Shown here in pieces: positions 16,604 through 24,852 of a stretch of 33,889 nt of DNA. The notes under the pieces are model-generated. The model saw only the letters and a program-made list of their open reading frames with translations. It was not told the origin of the DNA and did not search any database. A program made the translations under genes and the position numbers. The stretch spans positions 1-33,889 of the forward strand of contig CAMUJH010000045.1 of assembly GCA_947089145.1 (NCBI GenBank), given 5' to 3'. The stretch comes from an uncultured Hungatella sp. (lineage in GTDB: Bacteria; Bacillota; Clostridia; Lachnospirales; Lachnospiraceae). Numbering within the stretch: position 1 is the stretch's first letter; the number at the start of each line of letters is the position of its first letter.

Positions 16604-16810
16604 TTACTTTACTACACAGACATTAACTGCCTGCATACCGCGGTTACCCTCTGCCATGTCAAAGGTCACTTTCTGACCGTCTTCCAGAGTCTTGTAGCCG
16701 TCTGCTACGATACCGGAAAAATGAACAAATACTTCTTCTCCAGTCTCGTCGTTTGTGATGAAGCCATAACCTTTTGTTGCGTTGAACCACTTAACTGTAC
16801 CTTTATTCAT
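16604..16810 (-). CDS. Cold-shock protein (CspA family)
   Basis: A 68-residue single-domain nucleic-acid chaperone that binds single-stranded RNA and DNA. It starts [18 protein letters not shown], with RNP1 KGYGFI and RNP2 VFVHF, and ends [17 protein letters not shown] precedes the ATG. It is transcribed from a near-perfect promoter at 16936-16964 through a leader of about 120 bases with a very stable hairpin and T tract. Which csp paralogue this is cannot be told. Confidence 0.95.
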   Translation of the reverse strand: MNKGTVKWFNATKGYGFITNDETGEEVFVHFSGIVADGYKTLEDGQKVTFDMAEGNRGMQAVNVCVVK

Positions 16811-16848
16811 GATGGTACCTCCTTTATATTATTGCATTTTCAATAAAC

Positions 16849-16907
16849 AAAAAAATCACATACTTTTGTAAATCATTTGATGACAAATGACTTACAAAAA
16901 TATGTGA
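16849..16907 (-). promoter_or_regulatory. Terminator-like hairpin in the csp 5' leader
   Basis: 22 pairs in three blocks: TCACATA/TATGTGA, TTTTGTAA/TTACAAAA and TCATTTG/CAAATGA, with two single mismatches and a four-base loop (stem 16856-16907). On the csp strand it is followed at once by seven T (16855-16849). It lies inside the transcript between promoter and gene, so it would act as an attenuator or a temperature-responsive element. Confidence 0.65.
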
Positions 16908-16935
16908 ATCAAGAGCTCATTCGAAATACATACTA

Positions 16936-16964
16936 ACTATAGCACTGAAAAAGAAAAATGTCAA
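16936..16964 (-). promoter_or_regulatory. Promoter of the cold-shock gene
   Basis: On the minus strand, perfect TTGACA (16964-16959), a 17-base spacer and TATAGT (16941-16936). The predicted start near 16930 gives a leader of about 120 bases. Confidence 0.85.
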
Positions 16965-17017
16965 GTGCTGGTATGGAAAAAATTTTCAGGTAATTTAACC
17001 GGTTTGGAAGTAAAAAA

Positions 17018-17031
17018 TGTAAGCGCTTTCA
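17018..17031 (+). promoter_or_regulatory. Upstream cre/LacI-type operator of uxaB
   Basis: TGTAAGCGCTTTCA fits the CcpA catabolite-response consensus TGWAANCGNTNWCA at every position. It ends nine bases before the -35 box. Confidence 0.7.
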
Positions 17032-17039
17032 AAAAATGC

Positions 17040-17068
17040 TTGCAATGTAGAATTAAATGTTGTATAGT
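17040..17068 (+). promoter_or_regulatory. Promoter of uxaB
   Basis: TTGCAA (17040-17045), 17 bases, TATAGT (17063-17068), lying between two operator-like palindromes. Confidence 0.75.
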
Positions 17069-17082
17069 AAAGATAAAGATAT

Positions 17083-17096
17083 TGTAAGCACTTACA
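17083..17096 (+). promoter_or_regulatory. Downstream LacI-type operator of uxaB
   Basis: TGTAAGCACTTACA is a near-perfect palindrome around the transcription start region. It shares the TGTAAGC half with the upstream site; centre-to-centre distance is 65 bases. Binding here would block the polymerase. Confidence 0.65.
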
Positions 17097-17121
17097 AAAA
17101 TTTTATGGAGGTTCGCAGACG

Positions 17122-18456
17122 ATGAGCAATGTAAAGGAAACAGTAATCCAGTTTGGCGAGGGCGGTTTTTTAAGAGGATTTGTAGACTATTTTTTCCAGA
17201 AGCTGAGTGACCAGGGATTGTTTGACGGTTCCGTTGTAGTGGTGCAGCCTATTGAGCGGGGTATGTGCGAGATGCTTGAAAAGCAGGGATGCGAGTACAA
17301 CCTGTTTTTAAGAGGGATTGATAATGGGGAGGTGGTGGATGAACACACCCATATCAATATTATTTCCCGGTGCGTGAACCCCTATACGGACAGTGAAGGG
17401 TATATGGCTTTGGCAGAGAATCCGGATTTCCGTTTTATTGTGTCCAACACCACAGAGGCAGGAATCGAATTTGTTCCGGAGAACAAGTTTGAAGACGCTC
17501 CGGCCAAAAGCTTTCCTGGCAAGCTGACTCAGCTTCTGTATAAGAGATATAAATTAGGGCTGAAGGGTTTTATTATTTTGTCCTGTGAGCTGATTGACCA
17601 CAATGGCGAGGAACTGGAGAAGTGCTGTCTGGAGTATGCTGACCTTTGGAACTTGGGAGAAGAGTTTAAGACATGGATGCGAGAAGAGAATGACTTCTGC
17701 TCCACCTTAGTAGACCGCATTGTAACCGGATTCCCCAGAGATGAGCATGAGGCTCTTTGCAAGCGCATCGGCGAGACAGATAACATGATGGACACTGCGG
17801 AGATTTTCCATCTGTGGGTAATACAGGGGCACCATGAGGACGAACTTCCTCTCCAGAAGGCGGGCTTCCATGTGATCTGGACAGATAACGTAGACCCGTA
17901 TAAGAAGAGAAAGGTAAGAATTTTAAACGGCGCCCATACCTCTATGGTATTGGGAGCGCATCTGTACGGCCTGGAGACTGTTGGAGAGTGCCTGAAAGAT
18001 GAAAAGGTGTCTGCACTTCTTAAGAAATGCATATTTGACGAGATCATTCCCACTATTGGTGACAATGAGGATAACCGCAGGTTTGGGGCGGCTGTGCTGG
18101 AGCGCTTCTCCAATCCGTTTATTAAACATCTGCTGCTGTCCATCGCTTTAAACTCCGTTTCAAAGTTTAAGGCAAGAGTGCTGCCTACGATTCTGGAATA
18201 CAAGGAAAAATTCGGAAAGTATCCTCAGGGACTGACCTTTTCTCTGGCAGCACTGATCGCGTTTTACCGTACGGACGCTGCCAATGACGGAGAGGAGATT
18301 ATGAAATTTATGAAGGACGCTTCTGTGGAGGATATTCTGGCAAAGACTGAATACTGGGGCCAGGATTTAAGTGACATGGTTCCGGACGTATCCAAATGGT
18401 ATCATATGATTCAGGACGAAGGTATGAGCAAGGCTTACGATAAGGTATTAGACTGA
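17122..18456 (+). CDS. uxaB: Tagaturonate reductase (altronate oxidoreductase)
   Basis: Reduces tagaturonate to altronate with NADH in galacturonate (pectin) breakdown. The 444-residue protein is of the mannitol dehydrogenase / long-chain polyol dehydrogenase family. It has IQFGEGGFLRGFVDYFFQKL at the nucleotide-binding start, IVSNTTEAGIEF, and the catalytic region KVRILNGAHTSMVLGAHLYG with the family lysine-asparagine-histidine pattern. It is somewhat shorter than E. coli UxaB (about 480). Mannonate oxidoreductase (UxuB) is the main alternative, but the N-terminal pattern fits UxaB better. The gene stands alone, with no uxaA or uxaC nearby. Carbon-catabolite and LacI-type control are indicated by the two operators. 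GGAGG (17107-17111) sets the start. Confidence 0.88.
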   Translation: MSNVKETVIQFGEGGFLRGFVDYFFQKLSDQGLFDGSVVVVQPIERGMCEMLEKQGCEYNLFLRGIDNGEVVDEHTHINIISRCVNPYTDSEGYMALAENPDFRFIVSNTTEAGIEFVPENKFEDAPAKSFPGKLTQLLYKRYKLGLKGFIILSCELIDHNGEELEKCCLEYADLWNLGEEFKTWMREENDFCSTLVDRIVTGFPRDEHEALCKRIGETDNMMDTAEIFHLWVIQGHHEDELPLQKAGFHVIWTDNVDPYKKRKVRILNGAHTSMVLGAHLYGLETVGECLKDEKVSALLKKCIFDEIIPTIGDNEDNRRFGAAVLERFSNPFIKHLLLSIALNSVSKFKARVLPTILEYKEKFGKYPQGLTFSLAALIAFYRTDAANDGEEIMKFMKDASVEDILAKTEYWGQDLSDMVPDVSKWYHMIQDEGMSKAYDKVLD

Positions 18457-18548
18457 TTTTACTTGGCATGAGAGAGATGCATTGTGAATACATTTAAGAC
18501 AGAACTGCCTTCACAAAGCCGTCTGTAAACGGTAAAAGTGAAACAACA

Positions 18549-18576
18549 GCCGGGGTCAGGGGTGCCTGGCCCCGGC
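18549..18576. repeat. GC-rich perfect hairpin (possible dispersed repeat)
   Basis: GCCGGGGTCAGG and CCTGGCCCCGGC flank the loop GGTG, 12 pairs with one G-U. No T tract follows. Its GC content contrasts with the surrounding gap, which suggests a REP-like intergenic element; only one copy is in the window. Confidence 0.4.
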
Positions 18577-18615
18577 AGCTGTCCTTGCATAAGAATGAAC
18601 AGCGAATTACCCCAT

Positions 18616-18670
18616 AAAAACAGCAGAAGTACCTATGGGATTCCATGGGCTCTTTTGCTGTTTTTATTTT
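18616..18670 (+). terminator. Terminator between uxaB and the deacetylase gene
   Basis: AAAAACAGCA (18616-18625) pairs with TGCTGTTTTT (18656-18665), extended inward by GAAG/CTTT, and is followed by ATTTT. It lies about 160 bases after uxaB. The rest of the 18457-18743 gap shows only the GC hairpin and a promoter. Confidence 0.75.
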
Positions 18671-18678
18671 ATGCGCAA

Positions 18679-18708
18679 GTGATAAATGTGTTTTTGCGTA
18701 CATATAAT
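18679..18708 (+). promoter_or_regulatory. Putative promoter of the deacetylase-rarA pair
   Basis: TATAAT (18703-18708) is perfect. The -35 GTGATA (18679-18684) is a weaker match with an 18-base spacer. Confidence 0.5.
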
Positions 18709-18743
18709 AAAGTTGATTACAGGACTGTGAACAGGGTGACGGT

Positions 18744-19493
18744 GTGGCGAATGGAAATAGAAAAGGAATTAGAGGCAAGCTGGCTTTAGCTGGCTGGGGA
18801 CTGGCCGGGGTATTTTTGGCAGCGGATCTTTTTGTATCCAATTATCCGGCAGCCGACAGCGGATTTGAATGGAGGGATATGGAAGATGCAGCTGTTACGG
18901 CTGGAGGCAACGCCATTTATGAAGAGGAGGAGAAGGAGGAGAAATACATTGCATTGACATTTGATGACGGTCCTCACAAAGTTTATACCCCAAAGCTTCT
19001 GGAAGGGTTAAAACAACGGGGAGTCCATGTGACATTTTTCCTGATTGGACAAAATATAGACGGGAATGAAGACATTATCCGGGAAATGAAAGAGGATGGC
19101 CACCTTATTGGCAATCACAGCCAGAACCATATGCAGCTGACAAAGGAAAGAACAAAAGAGGCTTGTGACCAGATCAACCGTACAAACGAAAAGATAGAAA
19201 GCATTACCGGAGAGAAGCCGGTTTACGTCCGTCCGCCATTTGGTTCCTGGAGCGAGGAACTGGAGTGCATGGTGCCTATGAAGGTGGTACTGTGGAGCGT
19301 GGACCCTTTGGACTGGAAGACCCAGAATAAAAACAGGATCGTGCGCCATATTGTAAGCCATGTGGAGGACGGCAGCATCATTCTGCTTCATGATGTTTAC
19401 GATACGTCGGTGGAGGCGGCTTTGGAAGTGATTGACACGCTTTCCGCAGAAGGGTATAATTTTGTTACGGTAGATGAACTGCTGATTGACTGA
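18744..19493 (+). CDS. Membrane-anchored polysaccharide deacetylase (NodB domain)
   Basis: Probably removes N-acetyl groups from a cell-surface polymer such as peptidoglycan. The 249-residue protein has one N-terminal membrane segment (KLALAGWGLAGVFLAADLFV), then a Glu-rich linker and a NodB domain. The carbohydrate esterase family 4 motifs are complete: TFDDGPH (catalytic and metal aspartates), HSQNH (metal histidines), RPPFGSW, and SIILLHDVY. Translation begins at GTG 18744 with a weak AGGGTGA site, so the start is less certain. It sits 42 bases before rarA without an intervening terminator. The substrate (peptidoglycan GlcNAc or MurNAc, or another glycan) cannot be decided. Confidence 0.88.
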   Translation: MANGNRKGIRGKLALAGWGLAGVFLAADLFVSNYPAADSGFEWRDMEDAAVTAGGNAIYEEEEKEEKYIALTFDDGPHKVYTPKLLEGLKQRGVHVTFFLIGQNIDGNEDIIREMKEDGHLIGNHSQNHMQLTKERTKEACDQINRTNEKIESITGEKPVYVRPPFGSWSEELECMVPMKVVLWSVDPLDWKTQNKNRIVRHIVSHVEDGSIILLHDVYDTSVEAALEVIDTLSAEGYNFVTVDELLID

Positions 19494-19535
19494 CAGCATG
19501 GAAAGGATACCGCAGATTAGGAGCAGGGAACAGGT

Positions 19536-20852
19536 ATGGATTTATTTGATTATATGAGAAGCAATACTATGGAGAAAGAATCGCCTCTGGCTTCCAGAAT
19601 GCGTCCGTCGTCTCTGGATCAGGTAGTGGGACAGAAGCATATTATTGGAAAAGATAAGCTGCTGTATCGGGCTATAAAGGCGGACAAGCTGGGGTCCGTG
19701 ATCTTCTACGGGCCTCCGGGAACGGGCAAGACTACGCTTGCCAAGGTAATTGCCAGCACCACCAAAGCGGATTTTCGGCAGATCAATGCCACTGTGGCAG
19801 GAAAAAAGGACATGGAAGAGGTGGTCAAGTCAGCCAAGGACAGCATGGGAATGTATGGCCGGAGAACCATTTTGTTTGTAGATGAGATTCATCGCTTTAA
19901 TAAGAGCCAGCAGGATTATCTTCTGCCTTTTGTGGAAGACGGAACCCTGATTCTTATTGGAGCGACTACGGAAAATCCCTACTTTGAAGTAAATGGGGCC
20001 CTTTTGTCGCGAAGCCGGATTTTTGAGCTGAAGGCGTTGGAGCAGGAAGATATAAAGGAGCTGATCCGCCGGGCGGTGTATGACACGGAGAAAGGAATGG
20101 GAAGCTACAATGCCGAAATTCATGAGGATGCAGTGGAATTTCTGGCAGATGCGGCAGGCGGAGATGCCAGGGCGGCTTTAAACGCAGTGGAGCTGGGAGT
20201 CCTTACCACAGACAGAGGCAGTGACGGAAAGATACATATTGATTTAAAAGTGGCCCAGGAGTGTATTCAGAAGCGGGCGATGCGCTACGATAAGGACGGG
20301 GACAATCATTATGACACGATCTCCGCATTTATTAAAAGCATGAGAGGCTCTGACCCGGATGCATCCGTATACTATCTTGCACGGATGCTGTATGCAGGGG
20401 AGGATATAAAATTTATTGCCAGAAGAATCATGATCCATGCGGCGGAGGATGTGGGCATGGCAGACCCGCAGGCCCTGGTGGTGGCATCCAGCGCCGCCCA
20501 GGCAGCGGAGCGGGTGGGGATGCCGGAGGCTCAGATTATTTTGGCCCAGGCCGTCATTTATGTGGCCACGGCTCCCAAAAGCAATTCCGTAGCAGCTGCC
20601 ATAGGGGAGGCGGCTGAGGCAGTGAAAAATGAGAAGATTATGCCAGTGCCTGTACACCTTCAGGACAGACATTACAAGGGGGCCGGAAAGCTGGGGCACG
20701 GGGAGGGATATCAATATCCCCATGATTATCCCGATCACTATGTGAAGCAGCAGTATCTGCCGGATAATATGATTGGGCGCCGGTTTTACCATATGTCAGA
20801 TCAAGGATATGAGAGAAATATTCAGGAATTTATGGCATTTTTGAAAAAATAG
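19536..20852 (+). CDS. rarA: Replication-associated recombination protein RarA (MgsA family)
   Basis: A 438-residue AAA+ ATPase of the RarA/Mgs1/WRNIP1 family that acts at stalled replication forks. Motifs: MRPSSLDQVVGQKHIIG near the start, Walker A FYGPPGTGKTTLAKVIA, Walker B ILFVDEIHRFNKSQQD, sensor LIGATTENPYFEVN, arginine finger LLSRSRIFEL. The C-terminal tetramerisation part ends with HYKGAGKLGHGEGYQYPHDY. Length and motifs agree with YrvN of Bacillus. Confidence 0.95.
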   Translation: MDLFDYMRSNTMEKESPLASRMRPSSLDQVVGQKHIIGKDKLLYRAIKADKLGSVIFYGPPGTGKTTLAKVIASTTKADFRQINATVAGKKDMEEVVKSAKDSMGMYGRRTILFVDEIHRFNKSQQDYLLPFVEDGTLILIGATTENPYFEVNGALLSRSRIFELKALEQEDIKELIRRAVYDTEKGMGSYNAEIHEDAVEFLADAAGGDARAALNAVELGVLTTDRGSDGKIHIDLKVAQECIQKRAMRYDKDGDNHYDTISAFIKSMRGSDPDASVYYLARMLYAGEDIKFIARRIMIHAAEDVGMADPQALVVASSAAQAAERVGMPEAQIILAQAVIYVATAPKSNSVAAAIGEAAEAVKNEKIMPVPVHLQDRHYKGAGKLGHGEGYQYPHDYPDHYVKQQYLPDNMIGRRFYHMSDQGYERNIQEFMAFLKK

Positions 20853-20876
20853 CTTTCTTTTTCATGTGATATGGTC

Positions 20877-20915
20877 TATAATAGGAAAGAATGATGGGGC
20901 GGCTTCATGGCCGCC
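20877..20915 (+). promoter_or_regulatory. rho leader: -10 box and GC hairpin
   Basis: TATAAT (20877-20882) is perfect, but its -35 is poor. A hairpin GGCGGC/GCCGCC (20898-20903 with 20910-20915) lies at the start of the resulting leader of about 135 bases. Rho is often self-regulated through its leader, so this region is a plausible control site. Confidence 0.4.
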
Positions 20916-21026
20916 GATCTGAAGTTCAAGAACATTTCGTTTATTCCTAGTTCAAAGGAACATTCCCTGAACGAGAACCAAACAGAATAAGATGATTTTG
21001 AGGCATAGAAAAAAGGAGAGAAAATA

Positions 21027-22508
21027 ATGCGTGAAAAATTGCAGACATTACCGCTGGCAGAGTTAAAAGAGATTGCAAAGTCCCAGGGAATTAAGGGAAT
21101 CAGCGGAATGAAAAAAGGCGATCTCATAGAATTGCTCTGCGAAAAAGAGAAGGAAGCGGAAGAGCCGAAGAAACCGGCAGCCCCCCAGCGCCAGGAACCT
21201 GCAAGGGAAAATGTGCGTGAGAATGTAAGAGAGAACGGAAAAGATGTCAGAATGCCGAGAAATCAGAATATTTCTCAGAATTCCAGTCAGAATCCGGCCG
21301 GAGCTGCCGGGGCTGGACAGAAGGCATATGTCCCGGCTCCTACGGCTGACGGACCCCAGGATATGCCGGAGCTGGACAGCGGCATTGAGGCCAACGGCAT
21401 TCTGGAGGTAATGCCTGACGGATTCGGCTTTATCCGATGTGAGAATTTCCTTCCGGGGGAGAACGACGTATATGTTGCACCCTCCCAGATTCGCCGGTTT
21501 AATATGAAAACCGGAGATATTATCAGAGGTAACCGGAGGATCAAGGCGGCTACGGAGAAATTTGCAGCATTGCTGTATGTTACCAGCATTAACGGATATC
21601 CGCCGTCGGTCATTGAACGCCGCCCTAATTTTGAGGATCTGACTCCCGTTTTCCCAAATGTCCGGCTGCATATGGAAACCAGAGGCAGGGCCAACAGCAC
21701 AGCCATGAGGGTGCTGGATTTGCTGTCTCCCATTGGCAAGGGACAGAGAGGAATGATTGTATCCCCCCCAAAAGCAGGAAAAACCACACTGTTAAAGCAG
21801 GTGGCTCAGGCTATTACCACCAATAACCCGGATATGCACCTGATTATTCTTCTTATTGATGAACGGCCGGAGGAAGTTACGGATATTAAGGAATCTGTTA
21901 CGGGAAACAATGTGGAAGTCATTTATTCAACCTTTGATGAGCTGGCAGAACGGCATAAACGGGTTTCGGAGATGGTGATTGAACGGGCGAAGCGTCTGGT
22001 GGAACACGGACGCGACGTGGTGATTCTTCTGGACAGCATTACCAGGCTGGCCAGAGCTTACAATCTGGTAGTTCCCCCCAGCGGCCGCACCCTTTCCGGA
22101 GGACTTGACCCGGCGGCGCTCCATATGCCAAAAAGATTTTTCGGCGCAGCCAGGAACATGCGGGAGGGCGGCAGCCTTACAATCCTTGCCACGGCCTTGG
22201 TGGACACGGGAAGCCGTATGGATGATGTGATTTATGAGGAGTTTAAGGGCACGGGAAACATGGAACTGGTTCTGGACAGAAAGCTGTCTGAGAAGAGGAT
22301 TTTCCCGGCTATAGACATTTTAAAGTCCAGCACGCGAAACGATCATCTGCTTTTAAATGCAGAAGAGCGGGAGGCCGTGGATATGATCCGGAAGGCAACC
22401 AACAGCCTAAAGCCGGAAGACGCCGTAGAGAGGATTCTGGATCTGTTTGCTAAGACCAGAACCAACCGGGACTTTATCGAGAGCGCCAAGAGAATCCGGG
22501 TTTTCTAA
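21027..22508 (+). CDS. rho: Transcription termination factor Rho
   Basis: A hexameric RNA-dependent ATPase helicase that ends transcription. The 493 residues consist of a SAP-like Rho N-terminal domain ([17 protein letters not shown]), an inserted low-complexity segment (about residues 45-120), the RNA-binding cold-shock-like domain ([19 protein letters not shown]) and the ATPase core. The core includes Walker [15 protein letters not shown] near residue 245, [27 protein letters not shown] and the R-loop region around [20 protein letters not shown]. The insertion makes it longer than E. coli Rho (419). AAGGAGAG precedes ATG 21027. Confidence 0.96.
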   Translation: MREKLQTLPLAELKEIAKSQGIKGISGMKKGDLIELLCEKEKEAEEPKKPAAPQRQEPARENVRENVRENGKDVRMPRNQNISQNSSQNPAGAAGAGQKAYVPAPTADGPQDMPELDSGIEANGILEVMPDGFGFIRCENFLPGENDVYVAPSQIRRFNMKTGDIIRGNRRIKAATEKFAALLYVTSINGYPPSVIERRPNFEDLTPVFPNVRLHMETRGRANSTAMRVLDLLSPIGKGQRGMIVSPPKAGKTTLLKQVAQAITTNNPDMHLIILLIDERPEEVTDIKESVTGNNVEVIYSTFDELAERHKRVSEMVIERAKRLVEHGRDVVILLDSITRLARAYNLVVPPSGRTLSGGLDPAALHMPKRFFGAARNMREGGSLTILATALVDTGSRMDDVIYEEFKGTGNMELVLDRKLSEKRIFPAIDILKSSTRNDHLLLNAEEREAVDMIRKATNSLKPEDAVERILDLFAKTRTNRDFIESAKRIRVF

Positions 22509-22546
22509 ATTTTTTAGGAATCCAGGATATTTGGGGAATTTTGTAC

Positions 22547-22575
22547 TTGCATTAACTTTTATTCTATGATATACT
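22547..22575 (+). promoter_or_regulatory. Promoter of rpmE
   Basis: TTGCAT (22547-22552), a 17-base spacer and TATACT (22570-22575), just after the rho stop. Confidence 0.7.
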
Positions 22576-22600
22576 GAACAAGCTGTTTCAATGACAATAC

Positions 22601-22628
22601 AGGCAGTGGGAGTATCCGTTTGCTGCCA
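22601..22628 (+). promoter_or_regulatory. Hairpin in the rpmE leader (possible L31 control site)
   Basis: GGCAG (22602-22606) pairs with CTGCC (22623-22627) around an inner GGA/TCC stem, leaving an asymmetric internal loop. It lies about 35 bases before rpmE. Autoregulatory L31 leaders have been described in Firmicutes, but I cannot confirm a match to their consensus. Confidence 0.35.
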
Positions 22629-22662
22629 TAATAGAATAAAAAGAATTTGAGAGGTGAAAAGC

Positions 22663-22872
22663 ATGAAAGAAGGTATCCATCCGGCTTATTACCAAGCCAA
22701 AGTTACCTGCAACTGTGGGAATGAATTTGTGACAGGTTCTACCAAGAAGGAGATTCACGTAGAGGTTTGCTCCAAGTGCCACTCATTCTACACAGGCCAG
22801 CAGAAGACTGCTGCAGCCCGCGGACGTATTGATAAGTTCAATCGTAAGTACGGCGTTAATACCGGCAAGTAA
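22663..22872 (+). CDS. rpmE: 50S ribosomal protein L31 (zinc-binding form)
   Basis: A 69-residue large-subunit protein starting [20 protein letters not shown]. The cysteines in CNCG and CSKCH make it the zinc-containing form. GAGAGGTG (22649-22656) sets ATG 22663; the GTG at 22654 lies inside that site and is rejected. It has its own promoter and a strong terminator 13 bases downstream. Confidence 0.96.
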   Translation: MKEGIHPAYYQAKVTCNCGNEFVTGSTKKEIHVEVCSKCHSFYTGQQKTAAARGRIDKFNRKYGVNTGK

Positions 22873-22884
22873 TCAGGGTATGGG

Positions 22885-22936
22885 TAAAAAAAGGTTGAGA
22901 CCTAAGTGGAGACACTTATGCTCAACCTATTTTTTC
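22885..22936 (+). terminator. Terminator after rpmE
   Basis: AGGTTGAG (22892-22899) and CTCAACCT (22921-22928), with an inner TAAGTG/CACTTA stem around GAGA, followed by ATTTTTT. It ends the rpmE unit; yqhQ begins 53 bases after the stem. Confidence 0.85.
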
Positions 22937-22980
22937 GTTATCAATACAGCTTTTTAGGAAGCAGAAGAAAGAGAGGCATT

Positions 22981-23973
22981 ATGAAATATTCCGGAATTGG
23001 CGGTCAGGCCGTTATTGAAGGAATTATGATGAAGAATAAGCAGGAGTATGCAACTGCCGTGCGCAGGCCCGACGGAGAGATCGAGGTAAAGAAGGACACT
23101 TATGTAAGCCTGACGGAAAAAGTGAAATTATTGTCCCTGCCTTTTATAAGAGGAGTGTTTAGTTTTGCGGATTCCATGATCCTTGGGATGAAGACGCTGA
23201 CATTTTCCGCCAGCTTTTTTGAGGACGATGAAGAGACAGAGCCAGGCAGATTGGAGAGGTGGCTGGACGACCGCTTCGGAGAGAGCCTGGAAAAAGTGCT
23301 GATGCCGGCAGTGATGGTGTTTTCCGTGATTGCTGCCATTGTCATTTTTATGGTGCTTCCCCTGGGAATCAGCAGTCTGCTGCGACCAATGGTTTGGTCG
23401 GATACGCTGATGGCCTTTTTGGAGGGAATGATTCGTCTGGCTATTTTTATCCTCTATATTAAGATAATTTCTAATATGGAGGATATCCGGCGGACGTTCA
23501 TGTACCACGGTGCGGAGCATAAATGCATCAACTGTATTGAACATGGCCTGGAGCTGAATGTGGATAATGTGAGAGCCAGCTCCAAGCAGCATAAACGGTG
23601 CGGAACCAGCTTCCTTATTATTGTTATGATGATCAGCATCCTGTTTTTCATGGTTGTGAGGGTGGAAGGCTTTATACCCAGGGTACTGAGCAGGATCATC
23701 CTGATCCCGGTGATTGCAGGCGTTTCTTATGAATTTCTGCGGCTTGCAGGAAGAAGTGATTCGGCTATTGTTAATTTTTTAAGCAAGCCTGGGCTTTGGA
23801 TGCAGAATATGACTACCAAGGAACCGGATGACAGCATGATTGAGGTTGCCATAGCTGCCGTGGAGGCGGTGTTTGATTGGAAAGAATATTTAAGGGAAAA
23901 TTTTCCGGAAGGCACCAGGCAGAATGCCGGGAGAGACTTAGAATCCGGTGCAGGTTCCGGAGGTGAAACGTAA
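22981..23973 (+). CDS. yqhQ: DUF1385 membrane protein YqhQ
   Basis: A 330-residue membrane protein of the DUF1385/YqhQ family, function unknown. The hallmark start GIGGQAVIEGIMMKNKQEYA is present, followed by membrane segments around VLMPAVMVFSVIAAIVIFMV and later hydrophobic stretches. The family-specific YHGAEHKCINCIEHG, and further on SSKQHKRCGTSFL, contain conserved histidines and cysteines that look metal-binding. ATG 22981 follows AGAGAGG; longer in-frame starts run into the terminator. The family recurs next to rpmE, prmC and prfA in clostridia, as here. Confidence 0.9.
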   Translation: MKYSGIGGQAVIEGIMMKNKQEYATAVRRPDGEIEVKKDTYVSLTEKVKLLSLPFIRGVFSFADSMILGMKTLTFSASFFEDDEETEPGRLERWLDDRFGESLEKVLMPAVMVFSVIAAIVIFMVLPLGISSLLRPMVWSDTLMAFLEGMIRLAIFILYIKIISNMEDIRRTFMYHGAEHKCINCIEHGLELNVDNVRASSKQHKRCGTSFLIIVMMISILFFMVVRVEGFIPRVLSRIILIPVIAGVSYEFLRLAGRSDSAIVNFLSKPGLWMQNMTTKEPDDSMIEVAIAAVEAVFDWKEYLRENFPEGTRQNAGRDLESGAGSGGET

Positions 23974-23976
23974 AAG

Positions 23977-24852
23977 ATGACTCTTCACCAGTTATTAAAT
24001 GAAGGGGCAGACAGCCTGACAAGGGCCGGAGCCCCGGAACCGCAGATGGACGCCAGAAGGCTCCTTCTGGAGGCTTTCCGCCTGGATACCGTACATTTTC
24101 TTATGAGCCGAATGCAGGTTCTGGAGCAGACTCAGGCGGTAAAGGCATCCATGGATCTTTACCGCCAGATGATAAAAAAGAGATGCCGGCGGATTCCTCT
24201 TCAGCATATTTTAGGCAGCCAGGATTTTATGGGGCTGACATTTACAGTAAACAGGCATGTGCTGATTCCGCGTCAGGATACGGAAACTTTGGCAGAACTG
24301 GTTTTGCAGGAACAGAAGGATACGAAAAAAAAGGTATTGGATCTGTGCACCGGTTCCGGATGCATTGCTATCAGCCTGGCTGTCCTGGGGAAGTATGAAG
24401 ACGTGACCGCCGTGGATCTGTCGCCGGAAGCTTTAAAAGTAGCAGAGGAAAATGCAAGGAGGCTGTTAGGTCAGGAAAAGCAGGTCCGCCTGGTACAGGG
24501 GGATTTGTTTCAGGGCCTGGAGGGCACATATGATATCATAACAGCCAATCCGCCTTATATTGCTACGGAAGTCATCAAAGGGCTTCAGCCGGAAGTGCGG
24601 GACTATGAGCCCAGGATGGCGCTGGACGGTGATAAGGACGGACTGGGTTTTTACAGGAGAATTGCCGCCCAGGCTCAGAACTGGCTGAATCCGGGAGGCT
24701 GTATCTATCTGGAGATTGGCTATGACCAGGGGCAGGCAGTAAGCCGCCTTATGGAGGAGGCCGGATTTGAGAACATTAGAATAGTAAAGGATACCCCTGG
24801 CCTGGACCGGGTGGTTTATGCAAAAAGGAGGCAGCCATGTTTGACCGTTTAG
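23977..24852 (+). CDS. prmC: Peptide chain release factor N5-glutamine methyltransferase
   Basis: Methylates the glutamine of the GGQ motif in release factors with S-adenosylmethionine, improving termination. The 291 residues include an N-terminal helical domain, then [18 protein letters not shown], the SAM-binding [16 protein letters not shown], and the catalytic NPPY in [13 protein letters not shown]. It begins three bases after yqhQ and overlaps the start of its substrate gene, prfA, by 16 bases. Confidence 0.95.
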   Translation: MTLHQLLNEGADSLTRAGAPEPQMDARRLLLEAFRLDTVHFLMSRMQVLEQTQAVKASMDLYRQMIKKRCRRIPLQHILGSQDFMGLTFTVNRHVLIPRQDTETLAELVLQEQKDTKKKVLDLCTGSGCIAISLAVLGKYEDVTAVDLSPEALKVAEENARRLLGQEKQVRLVQGDLFQGLEGTYDIITANPPYIATEVIKGLQPEVRDYEPRMALDGDKDGLGFYRRIAAQAQNWLNPGGCIYLEIGYDQGQAVSRLMEEAGFENIRIVKDTPGLDRVVYAKRRQPCLTV

